This document shows, piece after piece, positions 16,944-25,153 of a DNA stretch of 36,925 bases. Position numbers and translations under genes: made by a program. Under the pieces are notes generated by a model. It did no database searches. It saw only the letters and a program-made list of their open reading frames with translations, and was not told the DNA's origin. The stretch comes from Telmatospirillum sp. (lineage in GTDB: Bacteria > Pseudomonadota > Alphaproteobacteria > Rhodospirillales > Magnetospirillaceae), in the NCBI GenBank assembly GCA_009712185.1, contig WASQ01000043.1, forward strand, positions 1 to 36,925, in the 5' to 3' direction. Every line of letters starts with the position of its first letter. Positions within the stretch are counted from its first letter, which is position 1.

Positions 16944-19900
16944 ATGCCCCCGAGGCTTCTGTCTTCCTCTTCCACCGTCGCTCTGGAAACACATTTACAC
17001 AAGAAGCCGGCAGCAACGCCCCAAAGCCGCGAAGGAAGAGGTGGAAGACGCCGCGCAACGTGCGCCATGCGGACCTCGGCGCGGGTGGCCCTGGCGTCAG
17101 CCGTGCTTTTCGCTCAGACCGCGACGTCAGTCCTGGCGGACACCGCGACGATCAATTCCAGTTGGTCCAGCCCCCAAAAAACGATGGTGCCCAACATCCC
17201 CACACCAGCCGGCACCTTGGGGACGACATTCACATCCTATTCAAACAACTACAATTACACGCTGCTTCCGTTCACCGTTGACGCTACGGGCACCTATACG
17301 GCGACATCGACGACGACCAACGTCACCAACACGACGTGGTTCCTGACCGGCCTGTTCAGCCCGTCCGCATCCCCCACGACGCCCTCCACCAGCATCTCCA
17401 ACTTCTTCGCCGGCGTTTTCGCCGGCAGTTCGGCGCCCTACACCAGCACGTTCTCAGGCCTGAGCCTCACCGCCGGAACGACCTACAGTGTGCTCGTCGC
17501 GTTCAACACAGGGGGCACCATCGCCGCCGATGGACTGACGCTGGTGATCAATGGCCCTGGCTGCATCGCGATCAGCACCAAGACTTGCGTTGTGGCCCCG
17601 CCCCCGCCGCCCCCGCCGCCGAGCGTCATCGACACAAGTCAGCCGAGTTTCACCAACACGGACAGCGCCGTACAGGCCAGCACGGTGACGTTTGATGGCG
17701 GTACGCTCAGGCCGGGAAGCGCACTGTCGATCAATCGGGCCATTCTCGTAACCGCGAACAACGGCGTCATCGATCCGAACGGGACGATCGTCAACCTGTC
17801 CGGCGCCATCGGCGGTACCGGCCGCCTGGTTGTGGCGGGCTCCGGCGATTTGGTCGTGACCGGCAGCGTGACCAACACGGGCGGCCTCGATGTCCAGAAC
17901 GGGACTCTTACGGTCGGCGCCGGCGGAGCCGTCGCAGCGCCGGTGACCGTCCAGGGCGGCAAATTCGTTCTGGACAACAACGCTCAGCTCACCTCCGCCC
18001 TCACCCTGAACGGCAGCGGAAGCGCCAGCCTCAACGGCCGGGTCACCGCACCGGTGGCGGTGTCCGGCGGCGGTACCGTCACGGTCGGCAGCACCGGCAT
18101 ACTGGCCGGTACGCTCGGCGTGACCAACGGGTCGGCCACCATCGCAGGAACCACGATGGCGGCCGTTACGGTCGGTACCGGCGGCAGTGTCGCGCTCACG
18201 CCGGACGGTGCGATCAGCGGCCCCCTCGCACTCGGCAACGGCGGCACCGCCAGCGTCAGCGGCGTCGTGTCAGGGACCGTCGGCGTGGGGACCGGCAGCA
18301 CCCTCGTCGTTACCGATGGCGGCCGCGTGACCGGTCCGACCCTTGCCGTGAGCGGCGGCACCGCCAATCTGGGCGGCACGGTTTCCGCTCCCGTCTCTGT
18401 CAGCAACGGCGGCACCGCCAGCGTCAGCGGCGTCGTATCAGGGACCGTCGGTGTGGGAACCGGCAGCACTCTCATCGTCACCGGCGGCGGCCGCGTCACG
18501 GGCGGCACCGTATCGGTGGCGGGTGGCACGTCCACAGTCGACGGATCCGTTTCCGCGCCAGTGACCGTCAGCGACGGCGGCGCGATCGCCGTTTCCCCCA
18601 ACGGCGTGATCAACGCACCGCTCACCGTCAACAGCGGGAGCACCGCCACCATCGACGGATCTGCCATGTCGGCGGTCTCGGTCAGCAACGCCACGCTTAC
18701 GGTCGGCAGCTCCGGCAGCGCCGGAGCCGTCAGCGTGACCGACGGCGGCACCGCGACCATCAACGGCACCGTCATCGGCGCGGCCGATATCGGCGTCGGA
18801 TCCACGCTGAGCGGCAGCGGCAGGATTCTGGGGGCGACGACCGTCGCTGGCACGCTGTCGCCCGGGAATTCCCCCGGCGTGCTGACCATCGGAGGCCCCG
18901 TAACCCTGACGAGCACCAGCGACCTCAGGGTTGACATCGACGGCACAACCGCCGGAAACGGCACTGGCCACCACGACCAACTGGTGGTTCAGGCGGGAAG
19001 CTTCACGGCCGGGGGAACATTGACGCCGGTGTTCCGCGGCATCACCGGCAGCGCCACCAACAGCTACACCGCGACCGTTGGGCAGAGCTTCACCATTGTC
19101 ACCGCCTCGGGTGGTGTTCTCGGCCGTTTCAACGGTCTGGCTCGACCCGGCGAAGGACTCCCGGCCGACACCCGCCTCGACGTCCTGTACGATGCGACGG
19201 ACATCCGGCTGATCGTCACGCCGGTCAACTATTCGGCATACGCCGGCACCCCCAACCAACGCGGCGTGGCGGTGGCGGTCGATGCGTTGCGCCCGGCGGC
19301 GGGCGTCAGAATACCGGACGCCATGGCGCCGTTGTTCAGCGGTTTGTACACCCTCGACAGGGGTGGCATCGGCTCGGCGCTCCATCAGCTTCCGGGAGAA
19401 CTGCACGCCGACACGCTGATGGCGGACCTCTCCAACCGCCGCCTGTTCGGCCAGGCCGTGTCGAACCGTCAGGCGGCGCTGCGCGGCGACGCGGTTTCAT
19501 CCGGCGGCCTCAGCCTGACTGGCGACAGCGGCGGCGCCACGGCTGTCGGCATGGCCGATGACCGACGACCGGCCACCGGGACCGGCGGTGTCTGGGGCCA
19601 GCCCCTGGCCGCCTATGAAACAATCAGTTCCGACGGAAACGCGGCCGGAACGAGCGAGCGGGTCGGCGGCTTCGTGGCCGGGGCGGACTATGCTCTTCAG
19701 GATCGCTTCAGCGCCGGCGTGGCCCTCGGTTACGTGCACAATCGGACCTCCGTCCAAGACGGCCTTGGAAAAGCCGGAATCGACAGCTATCAGGCGACGG
19801 TGTACGGAAGCTGGAACGTTCTGGGCGCTTCCGGGCCTTACGTGGAAGGCGCTTTGGGATACGGTTACGCCCATTACGACACGGACCGCCCGCTGTCCTT

Positions 19901-20411
19901 CGGGGAGTTCCGTCAGACCGTAACCGGAAAGGCAATCGGCAACGACCTGTCGGCCGAGCTGGCGGCGGGGCATCGCATCGCGGTAAGCGAAAGGACCTGG
20001 GTCGAGCCGCGGGCCGGGATGCGGTTTGATCGCCTCACCCGCCGGTCCTTCAGCGAAGAGGGAGGATCGGCCGCTCTCGGCGTGGGCGCGGCGGCATGGA
20101 CGACGGTGCAAAGCCAGATCGGTCTGCGGAACGGCACCGAATTGCGCGTCGGCGGCAGGAGCTTCCAGCCGGAAGCGTCGCTCGCCTGGGTCCATGACTT
20201 TGCTGGCGCCTCGGCCAGCAGCACCAACCGCCTTGCCAACACGGCGTTCACCGTTGAGTCCAGCCGTCTCGGCCGGGACGCGGCGCAGATCGGCTTTGCC
20301 ACGAATGTCAATCTGGACGACCGGTTCAGCGCAGGCCTGAGCGTGCAGGACGAGGTGCGCGTCCGGGCCAACACCGTATCCGTTGGTGCCGGGCTGAAGT
20401 GGAAGCTGTAG
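16944..20411 (+). CDS. Type V autotransporter with beta-helix passenger
   Basis: The 1155-residue protein should cross the inner membrane by Sec and present its passenger through its own outer-membrane barrel. Residues 1-65 form a long basic n-region plus a hydrophobic core ending TATSVLA, with cleavage expected before DTAT. Residues 66-215 are a Thr/Ser-rich domain I do not recognise. An eight-Pro linker lies near 218-226. Residues 230-700 are Gly/Thr/Val-rich repeats of the autotransporter beta-strand kind, with a nearly identical 56-residue unit repeated (DNA 18234 and 18402). The barrel begins near residue 880 (GGVWGQPLAAYE) and runs to the end. The last residues are GLKWKL, whereas barrels usually end in Phe or Trp. 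AAAGGA precedes the ATG. A role in adhesion or aggregation is likely. Confidence 0.9.
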   Translation: MPPRLLSSSSTVALETHLHKKPAATPQSREGRGGRRRATCAMRTSARVALASAVLFAQTATSVLADTATINSSWSSPQKTMVPNIPTPAGTLGTTFTSYSNNYNYTLLPFTVDATGTYTATSTTTNVTNTTWFLTGLFSPSASPTTPSTSISNFFAGVFAGSSAPYTSTFSGLSLTAGTTYSVLVAFNTGGTIAADGLTLVINGPGCIAISTKTCVVAPPPPPPPPSVIDTSQPSFTNTDSAVQASTVTFDGGTLRPGSALSINRAILVTANNGVIDPNGTIVNLSGAIGGTGRLVVAGSGDLVVTGSVTNTGGLDVQNGTLTVGAGGAVAAPVTVQGGKFVLDNNAQLTSALTLNGSGSASLNGRVTAPVAVSGGGTVTVGSTGILAGTLGVTNGSATIAGTTMAAVTVGTGGSVALTPDGAISGPLALGNGGTASVSGVVSGTVGVGTGSTLVVTDGGRVTGPTLAVSGGTANLGGTVSAPVSVSNGGTASVSGVVSGTVGVGTGSTLIVTGGGRVTGGTVSVAGGTSTVDGSVSAPVTVSDGGAIAVSPNGVINAPLTVNSGSTATIDGSAMSAVSVSNATLTVGSSGSAGAVSVTDGGTATINGTVIGAADIGVGSTLSGSGRILGATTVAGTLSPGNSPGVLTIGGPVTLTSTSDLRVDIDGTTAGNGTGHHDQLVVQAGSFTAGGTLTPVFRGITGSATNSYTATVGQSFTIVTASGGVLGRFNGLARPGEGLPADTRLDVLYDATDIRLIVTPVNYSAYAGTPNQRGVAVAVDALRPAAGVRIPDAMAPLFSGLYTLDRGGIGSALHQLPGELHADTLMADLSNRRLFGQAVSNRQAALRGDAVSSGGLSLTGDSGGATAVGMADDRRPATGTGGVWGQPLAAYETISSDGNAAGTSERVGGFVAGADYALQDRFSAGVALGYVHNRTSVQDGLGKAGIDSYQATVYGSWNVLGASGPYVEGALGYGYAHYDTDRPLSFGEFRQTVTGKAIGNDLSAELAAGHRIAVSERTWVEPRAGMRFDRLTRRSFSEEGGSAALGVGAAAWTTVQSQIGLRNGTELRVGGRSFQPEASLAWVHDFAGASASSTNRLANTAFTVESSRLGRDAAQIGFATNVNLDDRFSAGLSVQDEVRVRANTVSVGAGLKWKL

Positions 20412-20747
20412 GAAAGGCTTGCAGGCTGGTCATCCTTGGCCCCCGCGTGGAGACCCGACCGGTCAGGGGCGGGAGGAAACGCGGGGCCGCGACGGCGGCC
20501 CATCAATTGGGCATGACCGCAGGCCTTCCCACATGAAGGAGATTTGAAAACCCGCCGAAACCTCCCGTCGCTACTGTTTTTACCCGGCACCCGGGCAGGC
20601 CGTTTTGCCGGGCTGGCCTGAAGGGGGAGGGATTCCAAATGAGGATTCAGGGCGTTTTTGTCCTGAATCAATGAATTATCCTGGATTCCGATAACTGGAC
20701 TCCCGGAAAGGTCGGGATGATTGTCTGCTGACGAAAGGCCTGACCCG
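20412..20747. other. Spacer with several hairpins after the autotransporter gene
   Basis: No gene is seen in these 336 bases. Inverted repeats include GGCCCC-rich arms near 20438 and 20492, CAGGCC (20596-20601) with GGCCTG (20615-20620), and GATTCAGG (20644-20651) with CCTGAATC (20662-20669), the last with a T-rich loop. They lie between the convergent autotransporter and CoA-transferase genes and may terminate both. No classical stem plus T-tract terminator is present. Confidence 0.4.
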
Positions 20748-22184
20748 CTACCAGGAGGGCTGATCGGCCCCAAGGGGACCGGCCGGCAGGTCCCACGCCA
20801 TCGGCGCCCCTTTGATCGTCACGGGCGGACGCAAGCGGCGGGCCACCCCCCAGGCGGTGATCTCCTCCGTTTCTCCGAGGTCTGCGGACGTTTCGACGAT
20901 CGGCGGCTCCGACCGGGCCTTTCGCCGCAACAGGGTCATCAGCCTTGCCGTTCCGGCGAGAGAGAGGCGCGCCGTCATTCCCTGCCCGCTGTCCAACCGG
21001 CGGATCACCCCTCTGACAGCCAGGGCCGCCATCAGATGACCGGTCGCCATGTCGAGGGCCTGAACCGGCAGAGGCACCGGCTTGTCACTGCCGAAGTGGC
21101 GCATCGCGGCCTCCGCGATTCCGGTGCTCATCTGGACCAGACTGTCGAAGCCCCGCCGGTTCCGCCAGGGTCCGTCCCAGCCATAGGCGTTGAGCGAGAT
21201 ATCGATCAGGCCGGGATTGAGCGTCCGCCGGCGCGCCTCCCCGAATCCCAGTCCGGCCAGCGCGTCGGCCCGGTATCCGTGGACCAGGATGTCGGCCTCG
21301 GCCAGCAGCCTTTCCAGGCGGTCGCGGTCCGCCGGACGCCCCAGATCGAGCCTGGCGCAGCGCTTTCCCAAGGTCATTTCGGGCACCAGGGCCGGTTCCT
21401 CCCAGAAGGGAGGATCGATCCGCAGCACCCGGGCGCCAAATCCCCCCAGGAAACGCGTTGCTGTCGGGCCGGCCAGCACGCGCGTCAGATCCAGGACCTT
21501 GAGCCCCGCCAGAGGACGTTCGCGATCGGGCCGCCACGCCCAGCGGGTTTCGGCGGAGATCGGGACAACATCGATGAGCGGCGCGGCGGCGACGGCCCGC
21601 CCCTGCGGATGCTCCGACCAGTCGGCGGAGGAGCGCATGGCGGCGGCACAGCCCCCGGCCGCCACCACGGCGCGTTCCAACCCGTCCGCGGTCCATTCCC
21701 TGACCGCCCGGGCGACATCGTCGCGTCCCGCCTCCGTTTCCGGATCGAACCCCAGGACGGCAAGCGCCCGCCCGCGGTGGTGCGGGGCGTTGGTGTGAAG
21801 ACGGATCCAGCCGTCGCCCGTGGCATAGTCGCCCGCCACCCTGTCCCAGGCCGGCGGCACCGTCCAGCCCCGGGGCCGGAGTGAAAGCCCGAACCAGAGG
21901 GAGGCCAGCCGCCGGTCGACGGCGACGGAGGGCGGGCGTCCGCCGGATATGCCGATCAGCTCCGCAATCGCCGCCCCTGCGGCGCCGACGGTCGCCGCGG
22001 CCAGATCGCTGACCGGGAACAGCGATGGCAGCCCTCCCGCCCCGGTCATCCGGACCGACGCCGTCCCGGCGCGGGGAGCGAGAGCCTGAAGCTCCCCCAG
22101 GATCCCCTCGACGGAGAGGCCGGCCGCGACCACGTTGTCGGGGGAAAAAAGCGGAAAAGGGACGGGGGACGAAGACCGGGACAT
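20748..22184 (-). CDS. CaiB/BaiF family (class III) CoA-transferase
   Basis: Class III CoA-transferases move CoA between carboxylic acids through an aspartyl-CoA intermediate. The 478-residue protein has a degenerate first half and a recognisable second half starting PLAGLKVLDLTRVLAGPTAT. That half continues through ILVHGYRADALAGLGF and GFDSLVQMSTGIAEA to PVQALDMATGH, where Asp378 lies in the place of the catalytic aspartate. AGAGG precedes the ATG at 22184 by about six bases; a longer frame to 22253 has no such site. It is divergent from a citrate synthase with a DNA-binding domain, separated by 141 bases containing repeated TCAAT half-sites. The shared control suggests that the two enzymes act on the same acyl-CoA or dicarboxylate route; the acid is unknown. 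Confidence 0.85.
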   Translation of the reverse strand: MSRSSSPVPFPLFSPDNVVAAGLSVEGILGELQALAPRAGTASVRMTGAGGLPSLFPVSDLAAATVGAAGAAIAELIGISGGRPPSVAVDRRLASLWFGLSLRPRGWTVPPAWDRVAGDYATGDGWIRLHTNAPHHRGRALAVLGFDPETEAGRDDVARAVREWTADGLERAVVAAGGCAAAMRSSADWSEHPQGRAVAAAPLIDVVPISAETRWAWRPDRERPLAGLKVLDLTRVLAGPTATRFLGGFGARVLRIDPPFWEEPALVPEMTLGKRCARLDLGRPADRDRLERLLAEADILVHGYRADALAGLGFGEARRRTLNPGLIDISLNAYGWDGPWRNRRGFDSLVQMSTGIAEAAMRHFGSDKPVPLPVQALDMATGHLMAALAVRGVIRRLDSGQGMTARLSLAGTARLMTLLRRKARSEPPIVETSADLGETEEITAWGVARRLRPPVTIKGAPMAWDLPAGPLGADQPSW

Positions 22185-22274
22185 GGCAAACCTCTTTCGG
22201 ACCGGGAAAAGCGGATCGTCCTGATGGGGGCGAGACCCCCGTCGCGGAACCATGCGATGTCCTCGCCAAAATCG

Positions 22275-22308
22275 TCAATATTGATTACATTAATCAATCT
22301 TCTTCAAT
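22275..22308. promoter_or_regulatory. Four-half-site operator between CoA-transferase and HTH-citrate synthase
   Basis: TCAAT occurs at 22275-22279, inverted at 22280-22284 (making the palindrome TCAATATTGA), and again at 22294-22298 and 22304-22308. ATTGATTA (22280-22287) and TAATCAAT (22291-22298) form a perfect 8-bp dyad with a 3-base centre. The array lies 18 bases before the citrate synthase ATG in an AT-rich patch. It is a strong candidate binding site for the N-terminal HTH of that protein. Confidence 0.6.
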
Positions 22309-22325
22309 TCGGCGGGACGCGAACC

Positions 22326-23546
22326 ATGGCACGGTATCTTTCCTCCCGGGAGGCGGCCAACCTCCTGCGGATTTCCCGACAGACGCTTTACGCCTATGTC
22401 AGCCGGGGCCTGCTGACCGCCCACCCGGCCGATGATCCGCGCGAAAGCCGCTATCTGGCCGAGGACGTCGACCATCTGGCGGCGGTGCGGTCCCGGGGAC
22501 GCAAACCGAAAGACATTGCCAGGGCCACCCTGGACTGGGGCCTTCCGGTTCTGGAGTCCGCCCTCACCCTGATTTCCGGCGGGCAGTTGTTTTACCGGGG
22601 GCGGCCGGCCGCCGCTCTTGCCGATAGCGCCACCGCCGAGGAGGTCGCGGCCCTGCTCTGGCAGGTTCCGGAGGATGAGGCCTTCGGCCCCGCTCCCCCC
22701 GTGTCCAGCCTGCCGGCGGAGGTGGTCCGAAAATTCGCCAACCGGCGGGCGGAAGAAACTCTTCTGCCGCTGTTCACGCTGTGCTGCGAGGATGCGGCCA
22801 CCGCCGCATGGCAAAACAGCCCAGGCCGCCTGGCAGCCGGTTGCGGCGGCCTCGTCCGATTGATGGCGTCCTGTCTTCTGGGGACACTTCCCTCCATGCT
22901 GCCGTTGCACCGGCAATGTGCCCTGGCCTGGGAGATCGACGCCGAAGGGGCCGACCTGATCCGCCGGGCGCTGGTCCTGATCGCCGACCACGAGCTCAAT
23001 GCCTCCAGCTTCACCGCCCGTTGTGTCGTGTCGACCGGTGCCAGCCTGCGCGCGGCGCTGATCGGCGCGCTGGCGGCATTGACCGGCGGACGCCACGGCG
23101 GTACCACCGCCCGGGGCGAGGCTTTCTGGGATGAGGTGGAAGCCCGTGGCGATATCGGCGCGGCGCTTCGGGAACGGCTGGCACGAGGAGACAGCCTGCC
23201 GGGGTTCGGACATCCGCTGTATCCCGGCGGCGATATCCGCGCCTGCCTGCTGCTGGACCGGATTCTGCCGGCGCATCCCGGTTGGCAGACCTTCATCGAC
23301 GAGGCCTATGGCCTGTTGGGTCAACGTCCGTCCGTCGATTTCGCGCTGGTGGCGCTGCGCCGTCATCTGGGACTTCCGGTTGGCAGCGCCTTCGGACTGT
23401 TCGCTCTGGGGCGGTCGGTCGGCTGGATTGCCCATGCCCTGGAACAGCGGGAACAGCCCGGTCTGATCCGGCCGCGCGCGACCTATGTCGGCCCCGGCCC
23501 GGAAAACGACAAACCGGTCACCCGCGACATCGACTCTTTCGAATAG
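22326..23546 (+). CDS. Citrate synthase-family enzyme with N-terminal helix-turn-helix
   Basis: The 406-residue protein joins two modules. Residues 1-55 (YLSSREAANLLRISRQTLYAYVSRGLL, then ESRYLAEDVDHLAAVR) are a MerR/excisionase-type DNA-binding wing. Residues 70-395 are a citrate synthase domain. The catalytic triad of the family is visible as His257 (GGRHGG), His296 (GFGHPLY) and Asp338 (SVDFA), so enzymatic condensation of an acyl-CoA with a 2-oxo acid is plausible; it may be citrate, 2-methylcitrate or another product. The HTH-citrate synthase architecture is known in databases but, to my knowledge, functionally obscure. GGGA lies about nine bases upstream of the ATG. The operator-like TCAAT array just upstream suggests that it controls itself and the divergent CoA-transferase. 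Confidence 0.9.
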   Translation: MARYLSSREAANLLRISRQTLYAYVSRGLLTAHPADDPRESRYLAEDVDHLAAVRSRGRKPKDIARATLDWGLPVLESALTLISGGQLFYRGRPAAALADSATAEEVAALLWQVPEDEAFGPAPPVSSLPAEVVRKFANRRAEETLLPLFTLCCEDAATAAWQNSPGRLAAGCGGLVRLMASCLLGTLPSMLPLHRQCALAWEIDAEGADLIRRALVLIADHELNASSFTARCVVSTGASLRAALIGALAALTGGRHGGTTARGEAFWDEVEARGDIGAALRERLARGDSLPGFGHPLYPGGDIRACLLLDRILPAHPGWQTFIDEAYGLLGQRPSVDFALVALRRHLGLPVGSAFGLFALGRSVGWIAHALEQREQPGLIRPRATYVGPGPENDKPVTRDIDSFE

Positions 23547-23553
23547 GCCGGAC

Positions 23554-23568
23554 GGCCCTTTCGGGGCC
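23554..23568. terminator. Small GC hairpin between convergent genes
   Basis: GGCCC (23554-23558) pairs with GGGCC (23564-23568) across a short T-rich loop in the 33-base gap between the citrate synthase stop and the FTR1 stop. It is weak, but the position suits a shared terminator. Confidence 0.3.
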
Positions 23569-23579
23569 CCGGGACGGGA

Positions 23580-24410
23580 TTACCGGGCGCCCGCCGGATC
23601 ATGCCGGGACGGCCGTCCCAGCAGCCGCGACAAAACCAGCAGGCCCGCCAGCGTCACGGCATAGACCAGAATCTGGATCCCCGAGGGAGCAGCCGAATAG
23701 CCCATCAGCGCCTTCAGCGTCCGGCCGGCCAGTCCGTCCTCGGGAATCAGAAAAGAACTGTCCCACACCCCTTCCCCCAGGCTGGGAAGAGCATCGATTC
23801 CGACCAGAACCGCCGCCGCCTGCCCGGCCATGCCGGCCGCCATCAGGGCAATCAGCCCGTTGGTAACCCGGAACAGGGATCGCAGCGGCAGGATCACCAG
23901 ACCCCGGAAAATGGCGTAGGACAACACCGCGCCCAGACAGAGCCCGCTCACTCCGCCCAGCAACATGCCCCCCCAACCATCACGGGTGGAGACCCAGATG
24001 CCGTAAAGAAACAGGGCGATCTCCGAGCCCTCGCGCAGGACCGCGACGGCCACGACAACGGCCAGGGCGGGCAGCGATTTCTCGCCGCTTCGGACGGCGT
24101 GACCGGTGGCGGCCATCTCGGCGGCCAATTCGCGACCGTGCCGGGACATCCACAGGATATGCCAGCACAGCATCAGGGCCGCCACCGTCAGAATGACGGC
24201 CTGGAACAGCTCCTGCCCGAAACCGCTGAGAGCGGCGCTCAGGGCCCCCGCAAAAACCGCAACCAGAACCGCGCCCAGAACTCCGGCCCCGATCCCACCG
24301 GCGACCCAACGGCCGCGACCGTCGATCCCATGGGTGGCCGCCAGCACAATTCCGACGATCAACCCGGCCTCGATCACTTCGCGAAACACGATGAGCAGAC
24401 TGGCGATCAT
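23580..24410 (-). CDS. FTR1-family high-affinity iron permease
   Basis: FTR1 proteins carry ferric iron across the membrane, usually together with an iron oxidase or a periplasmic iron-binding partner. The 276-residue product has seven or so hydrophobic segments and both signature motifs: Arg10-Glu-Val-Ile-Glu14 in the first helix and Arg126-Glu-Gly-Ser-Glu130 in the fourth. These are the ferric-ion ligands in the family. It lacks the long periplasmic N-terminal extension of EfeU-type fusions. No partner gene (copper oxidase, EfeO or EfeB, or P19) is adjacent. A Fur-like box overlaps the promoter, so induction under iron limitation is likely. GAAGGG precedes the ATG. Confidence 0.93.
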   Translation of the reverse strand: MIASLLIVFREVIEAGLIVGIVLAATHGIDGRGRWVAGGIGAGVLGAVLVAVFAGALSAALSGFGQELFQAVILTVAALMLCWHILWMSRHGRELAAEMAATGHAVRSGEKSLPALAVVVAVAVLREGSEIALFLYGIWVSTRDGWGGMLLGGVSGLCLGAVLSYAIFRGLVILPLRSLFRVTNGLIALMAAGMAGQAAAVLVGIDALPSLGEGVWDSSFLIPEDGLAGRTLKALMGYSAAPSGIQILVYAVTLAGLLVLSRLLGRPSRHDPAGAR

Positions 24411-24430
24411 GAGGAGGCCCTTCGTATTTG

Positions 24431-24456
24431 ATTATATGATACTAATAGTTATTCTC
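24431..24456 (-). promoter_or_regulatory. FTR1 promoter with Fur-like box
   Basis: A perfect minus-strand -10 box TATAAT occupies 24436-24431. Immediately upstream, 24438-24456 matches the 19-base Fur consensus (GATAAT-type triple hexamer) at 14 of 19 positions by my count. A 9-bp inverted repeat TTTGATTAT/ATAATCAAA (24427-24435 and 24459-24467) flanks it. Binding of Fur or a relative would cover the -35 region. Confidence 0.6.
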
Positions 24457-24563
24457 ACATAATCAAAACGCGATCACTTGGCAAGATGGAAACCGTCCGA
24501 TCATGCCCGACGGCCTCGGCCACAGGCCCGCGGATGACCGGAGCATGAGCGGACGCGTCGGCA

Positions 24564-25049
24564 TCAAACGCATGGGGGCGGGCAATTGATCACATCATCA
24601 CGGCCGGCTCCGCAGTCCTCGATCACCGTAATCGTGGCGAATTCGTCGACGACCTCTTTCGGATAGGTTGGCCCCTCGTCCCGATAGCGACGCATCAGGT
24701 CGAGATGGTCGTTCTGGTAACAGACCGTCTTGGCGGGATCATTGGCGACCCAGCGCGGGAAGAAAATCACGCCGTGCAAAATCCGCGTCCGGAGATTGAT
24801 GGACAGGCTGACGCAGGTCCCCGTCGGCTCGTCCCAGGAAATCTTGAAGATCCCTTCTCCCACTTTGCGGATGAAGGCCTTTTGGTCCGTCACCCAGCGA
24901 CCGCCAACGATGCCCGAGTGAATGCGGTAGTCGAAGACATCGCCGCCTTTGACGTAGATCTCGTATTTCCAGCCATTGTCATAGGTGTAGATCAGATGCT
25001 TGCCGACGAGTTCGGCCAAATCGTCCGACGGGTGTGGATGGTTTTCCAT
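24564..25049 (-). CDS. padC: Phenolic acid decarboxylase
   Basis: PadC decarboxylates hydroxycinnamic acids such as ferulate and p-coumarate to vinylphenols, a detoxification of plant phenolics. The 161-residue protein matches the family length. The residues known to act in the Bacillus enzymes (Tyr11, Tyr13, Arg41, Glu64) appear here, each shifted by ten, as Tyr21, Tyr23, Arg51 and Glu74, in YTYDNGWKYEIYV, GGRW and SWDEPTGT. AGGAGG lies seven bases before the ATG. The C terminus ends INCPPPCV, a cysteine-containing tail not needed for the fold. It is divergent from a LysR regulator across 104 bases that contain a LysR-type palindrome, so induction by phenolic acids through that regulator is likely. 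Confidence 0.94.
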   Translation of the reverse strand: MENHPHPSDDLAELVGKHLIYTYDNGWKYEIYVKGGDVFDYRIHSGIVGGRWVTDQKAFIRKVGEGIFKISWDEPTGTCVSLSINLRTRILHGVIFFPRWVANDPAKTVCYQNDHLDLMRRYRDEGPTYPKEVVDEFATITVIEDCGAGRDDVINCPPPCV

Positions 25050-25107
25050 GCCTGACCTCCTGTATCGGTAAAGACAGGACGTTAAACCGCAAAAAATAGA
25101 TTTAAAA

Positions 25108-25144
25108 ACGCTGATTTTAGCGTATTTCTATCGAAATTTTCGAT
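25108..25144. promoter_or_regulatory. LysR-type operator between padC and its regulator
   Basis: ATCGAAA-T-TTTCGAT at 25130-25144 is a perfect palindrome that contains the LysR T-N11-A signature (T25131, A25143). A smaller dyad ACGCT/AGCGT lies at 25108-25123. Their location, ten bases before the lysR start and next to the padC promoter, is typical of a LysR protein controlling a divergent target and itself. Confidence 0.65.
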
Positions 25145-25153
25145 GGAAAGGCC

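Noticed and set aside
18000-18850. Repeated GGC/GGT-rich units considered as CRISPR or minisatellite array
   Set aside because: They are in-frame, degenerate coding repeats of the autotransporter beta-helix, with no constant repeat-spacer pattern.
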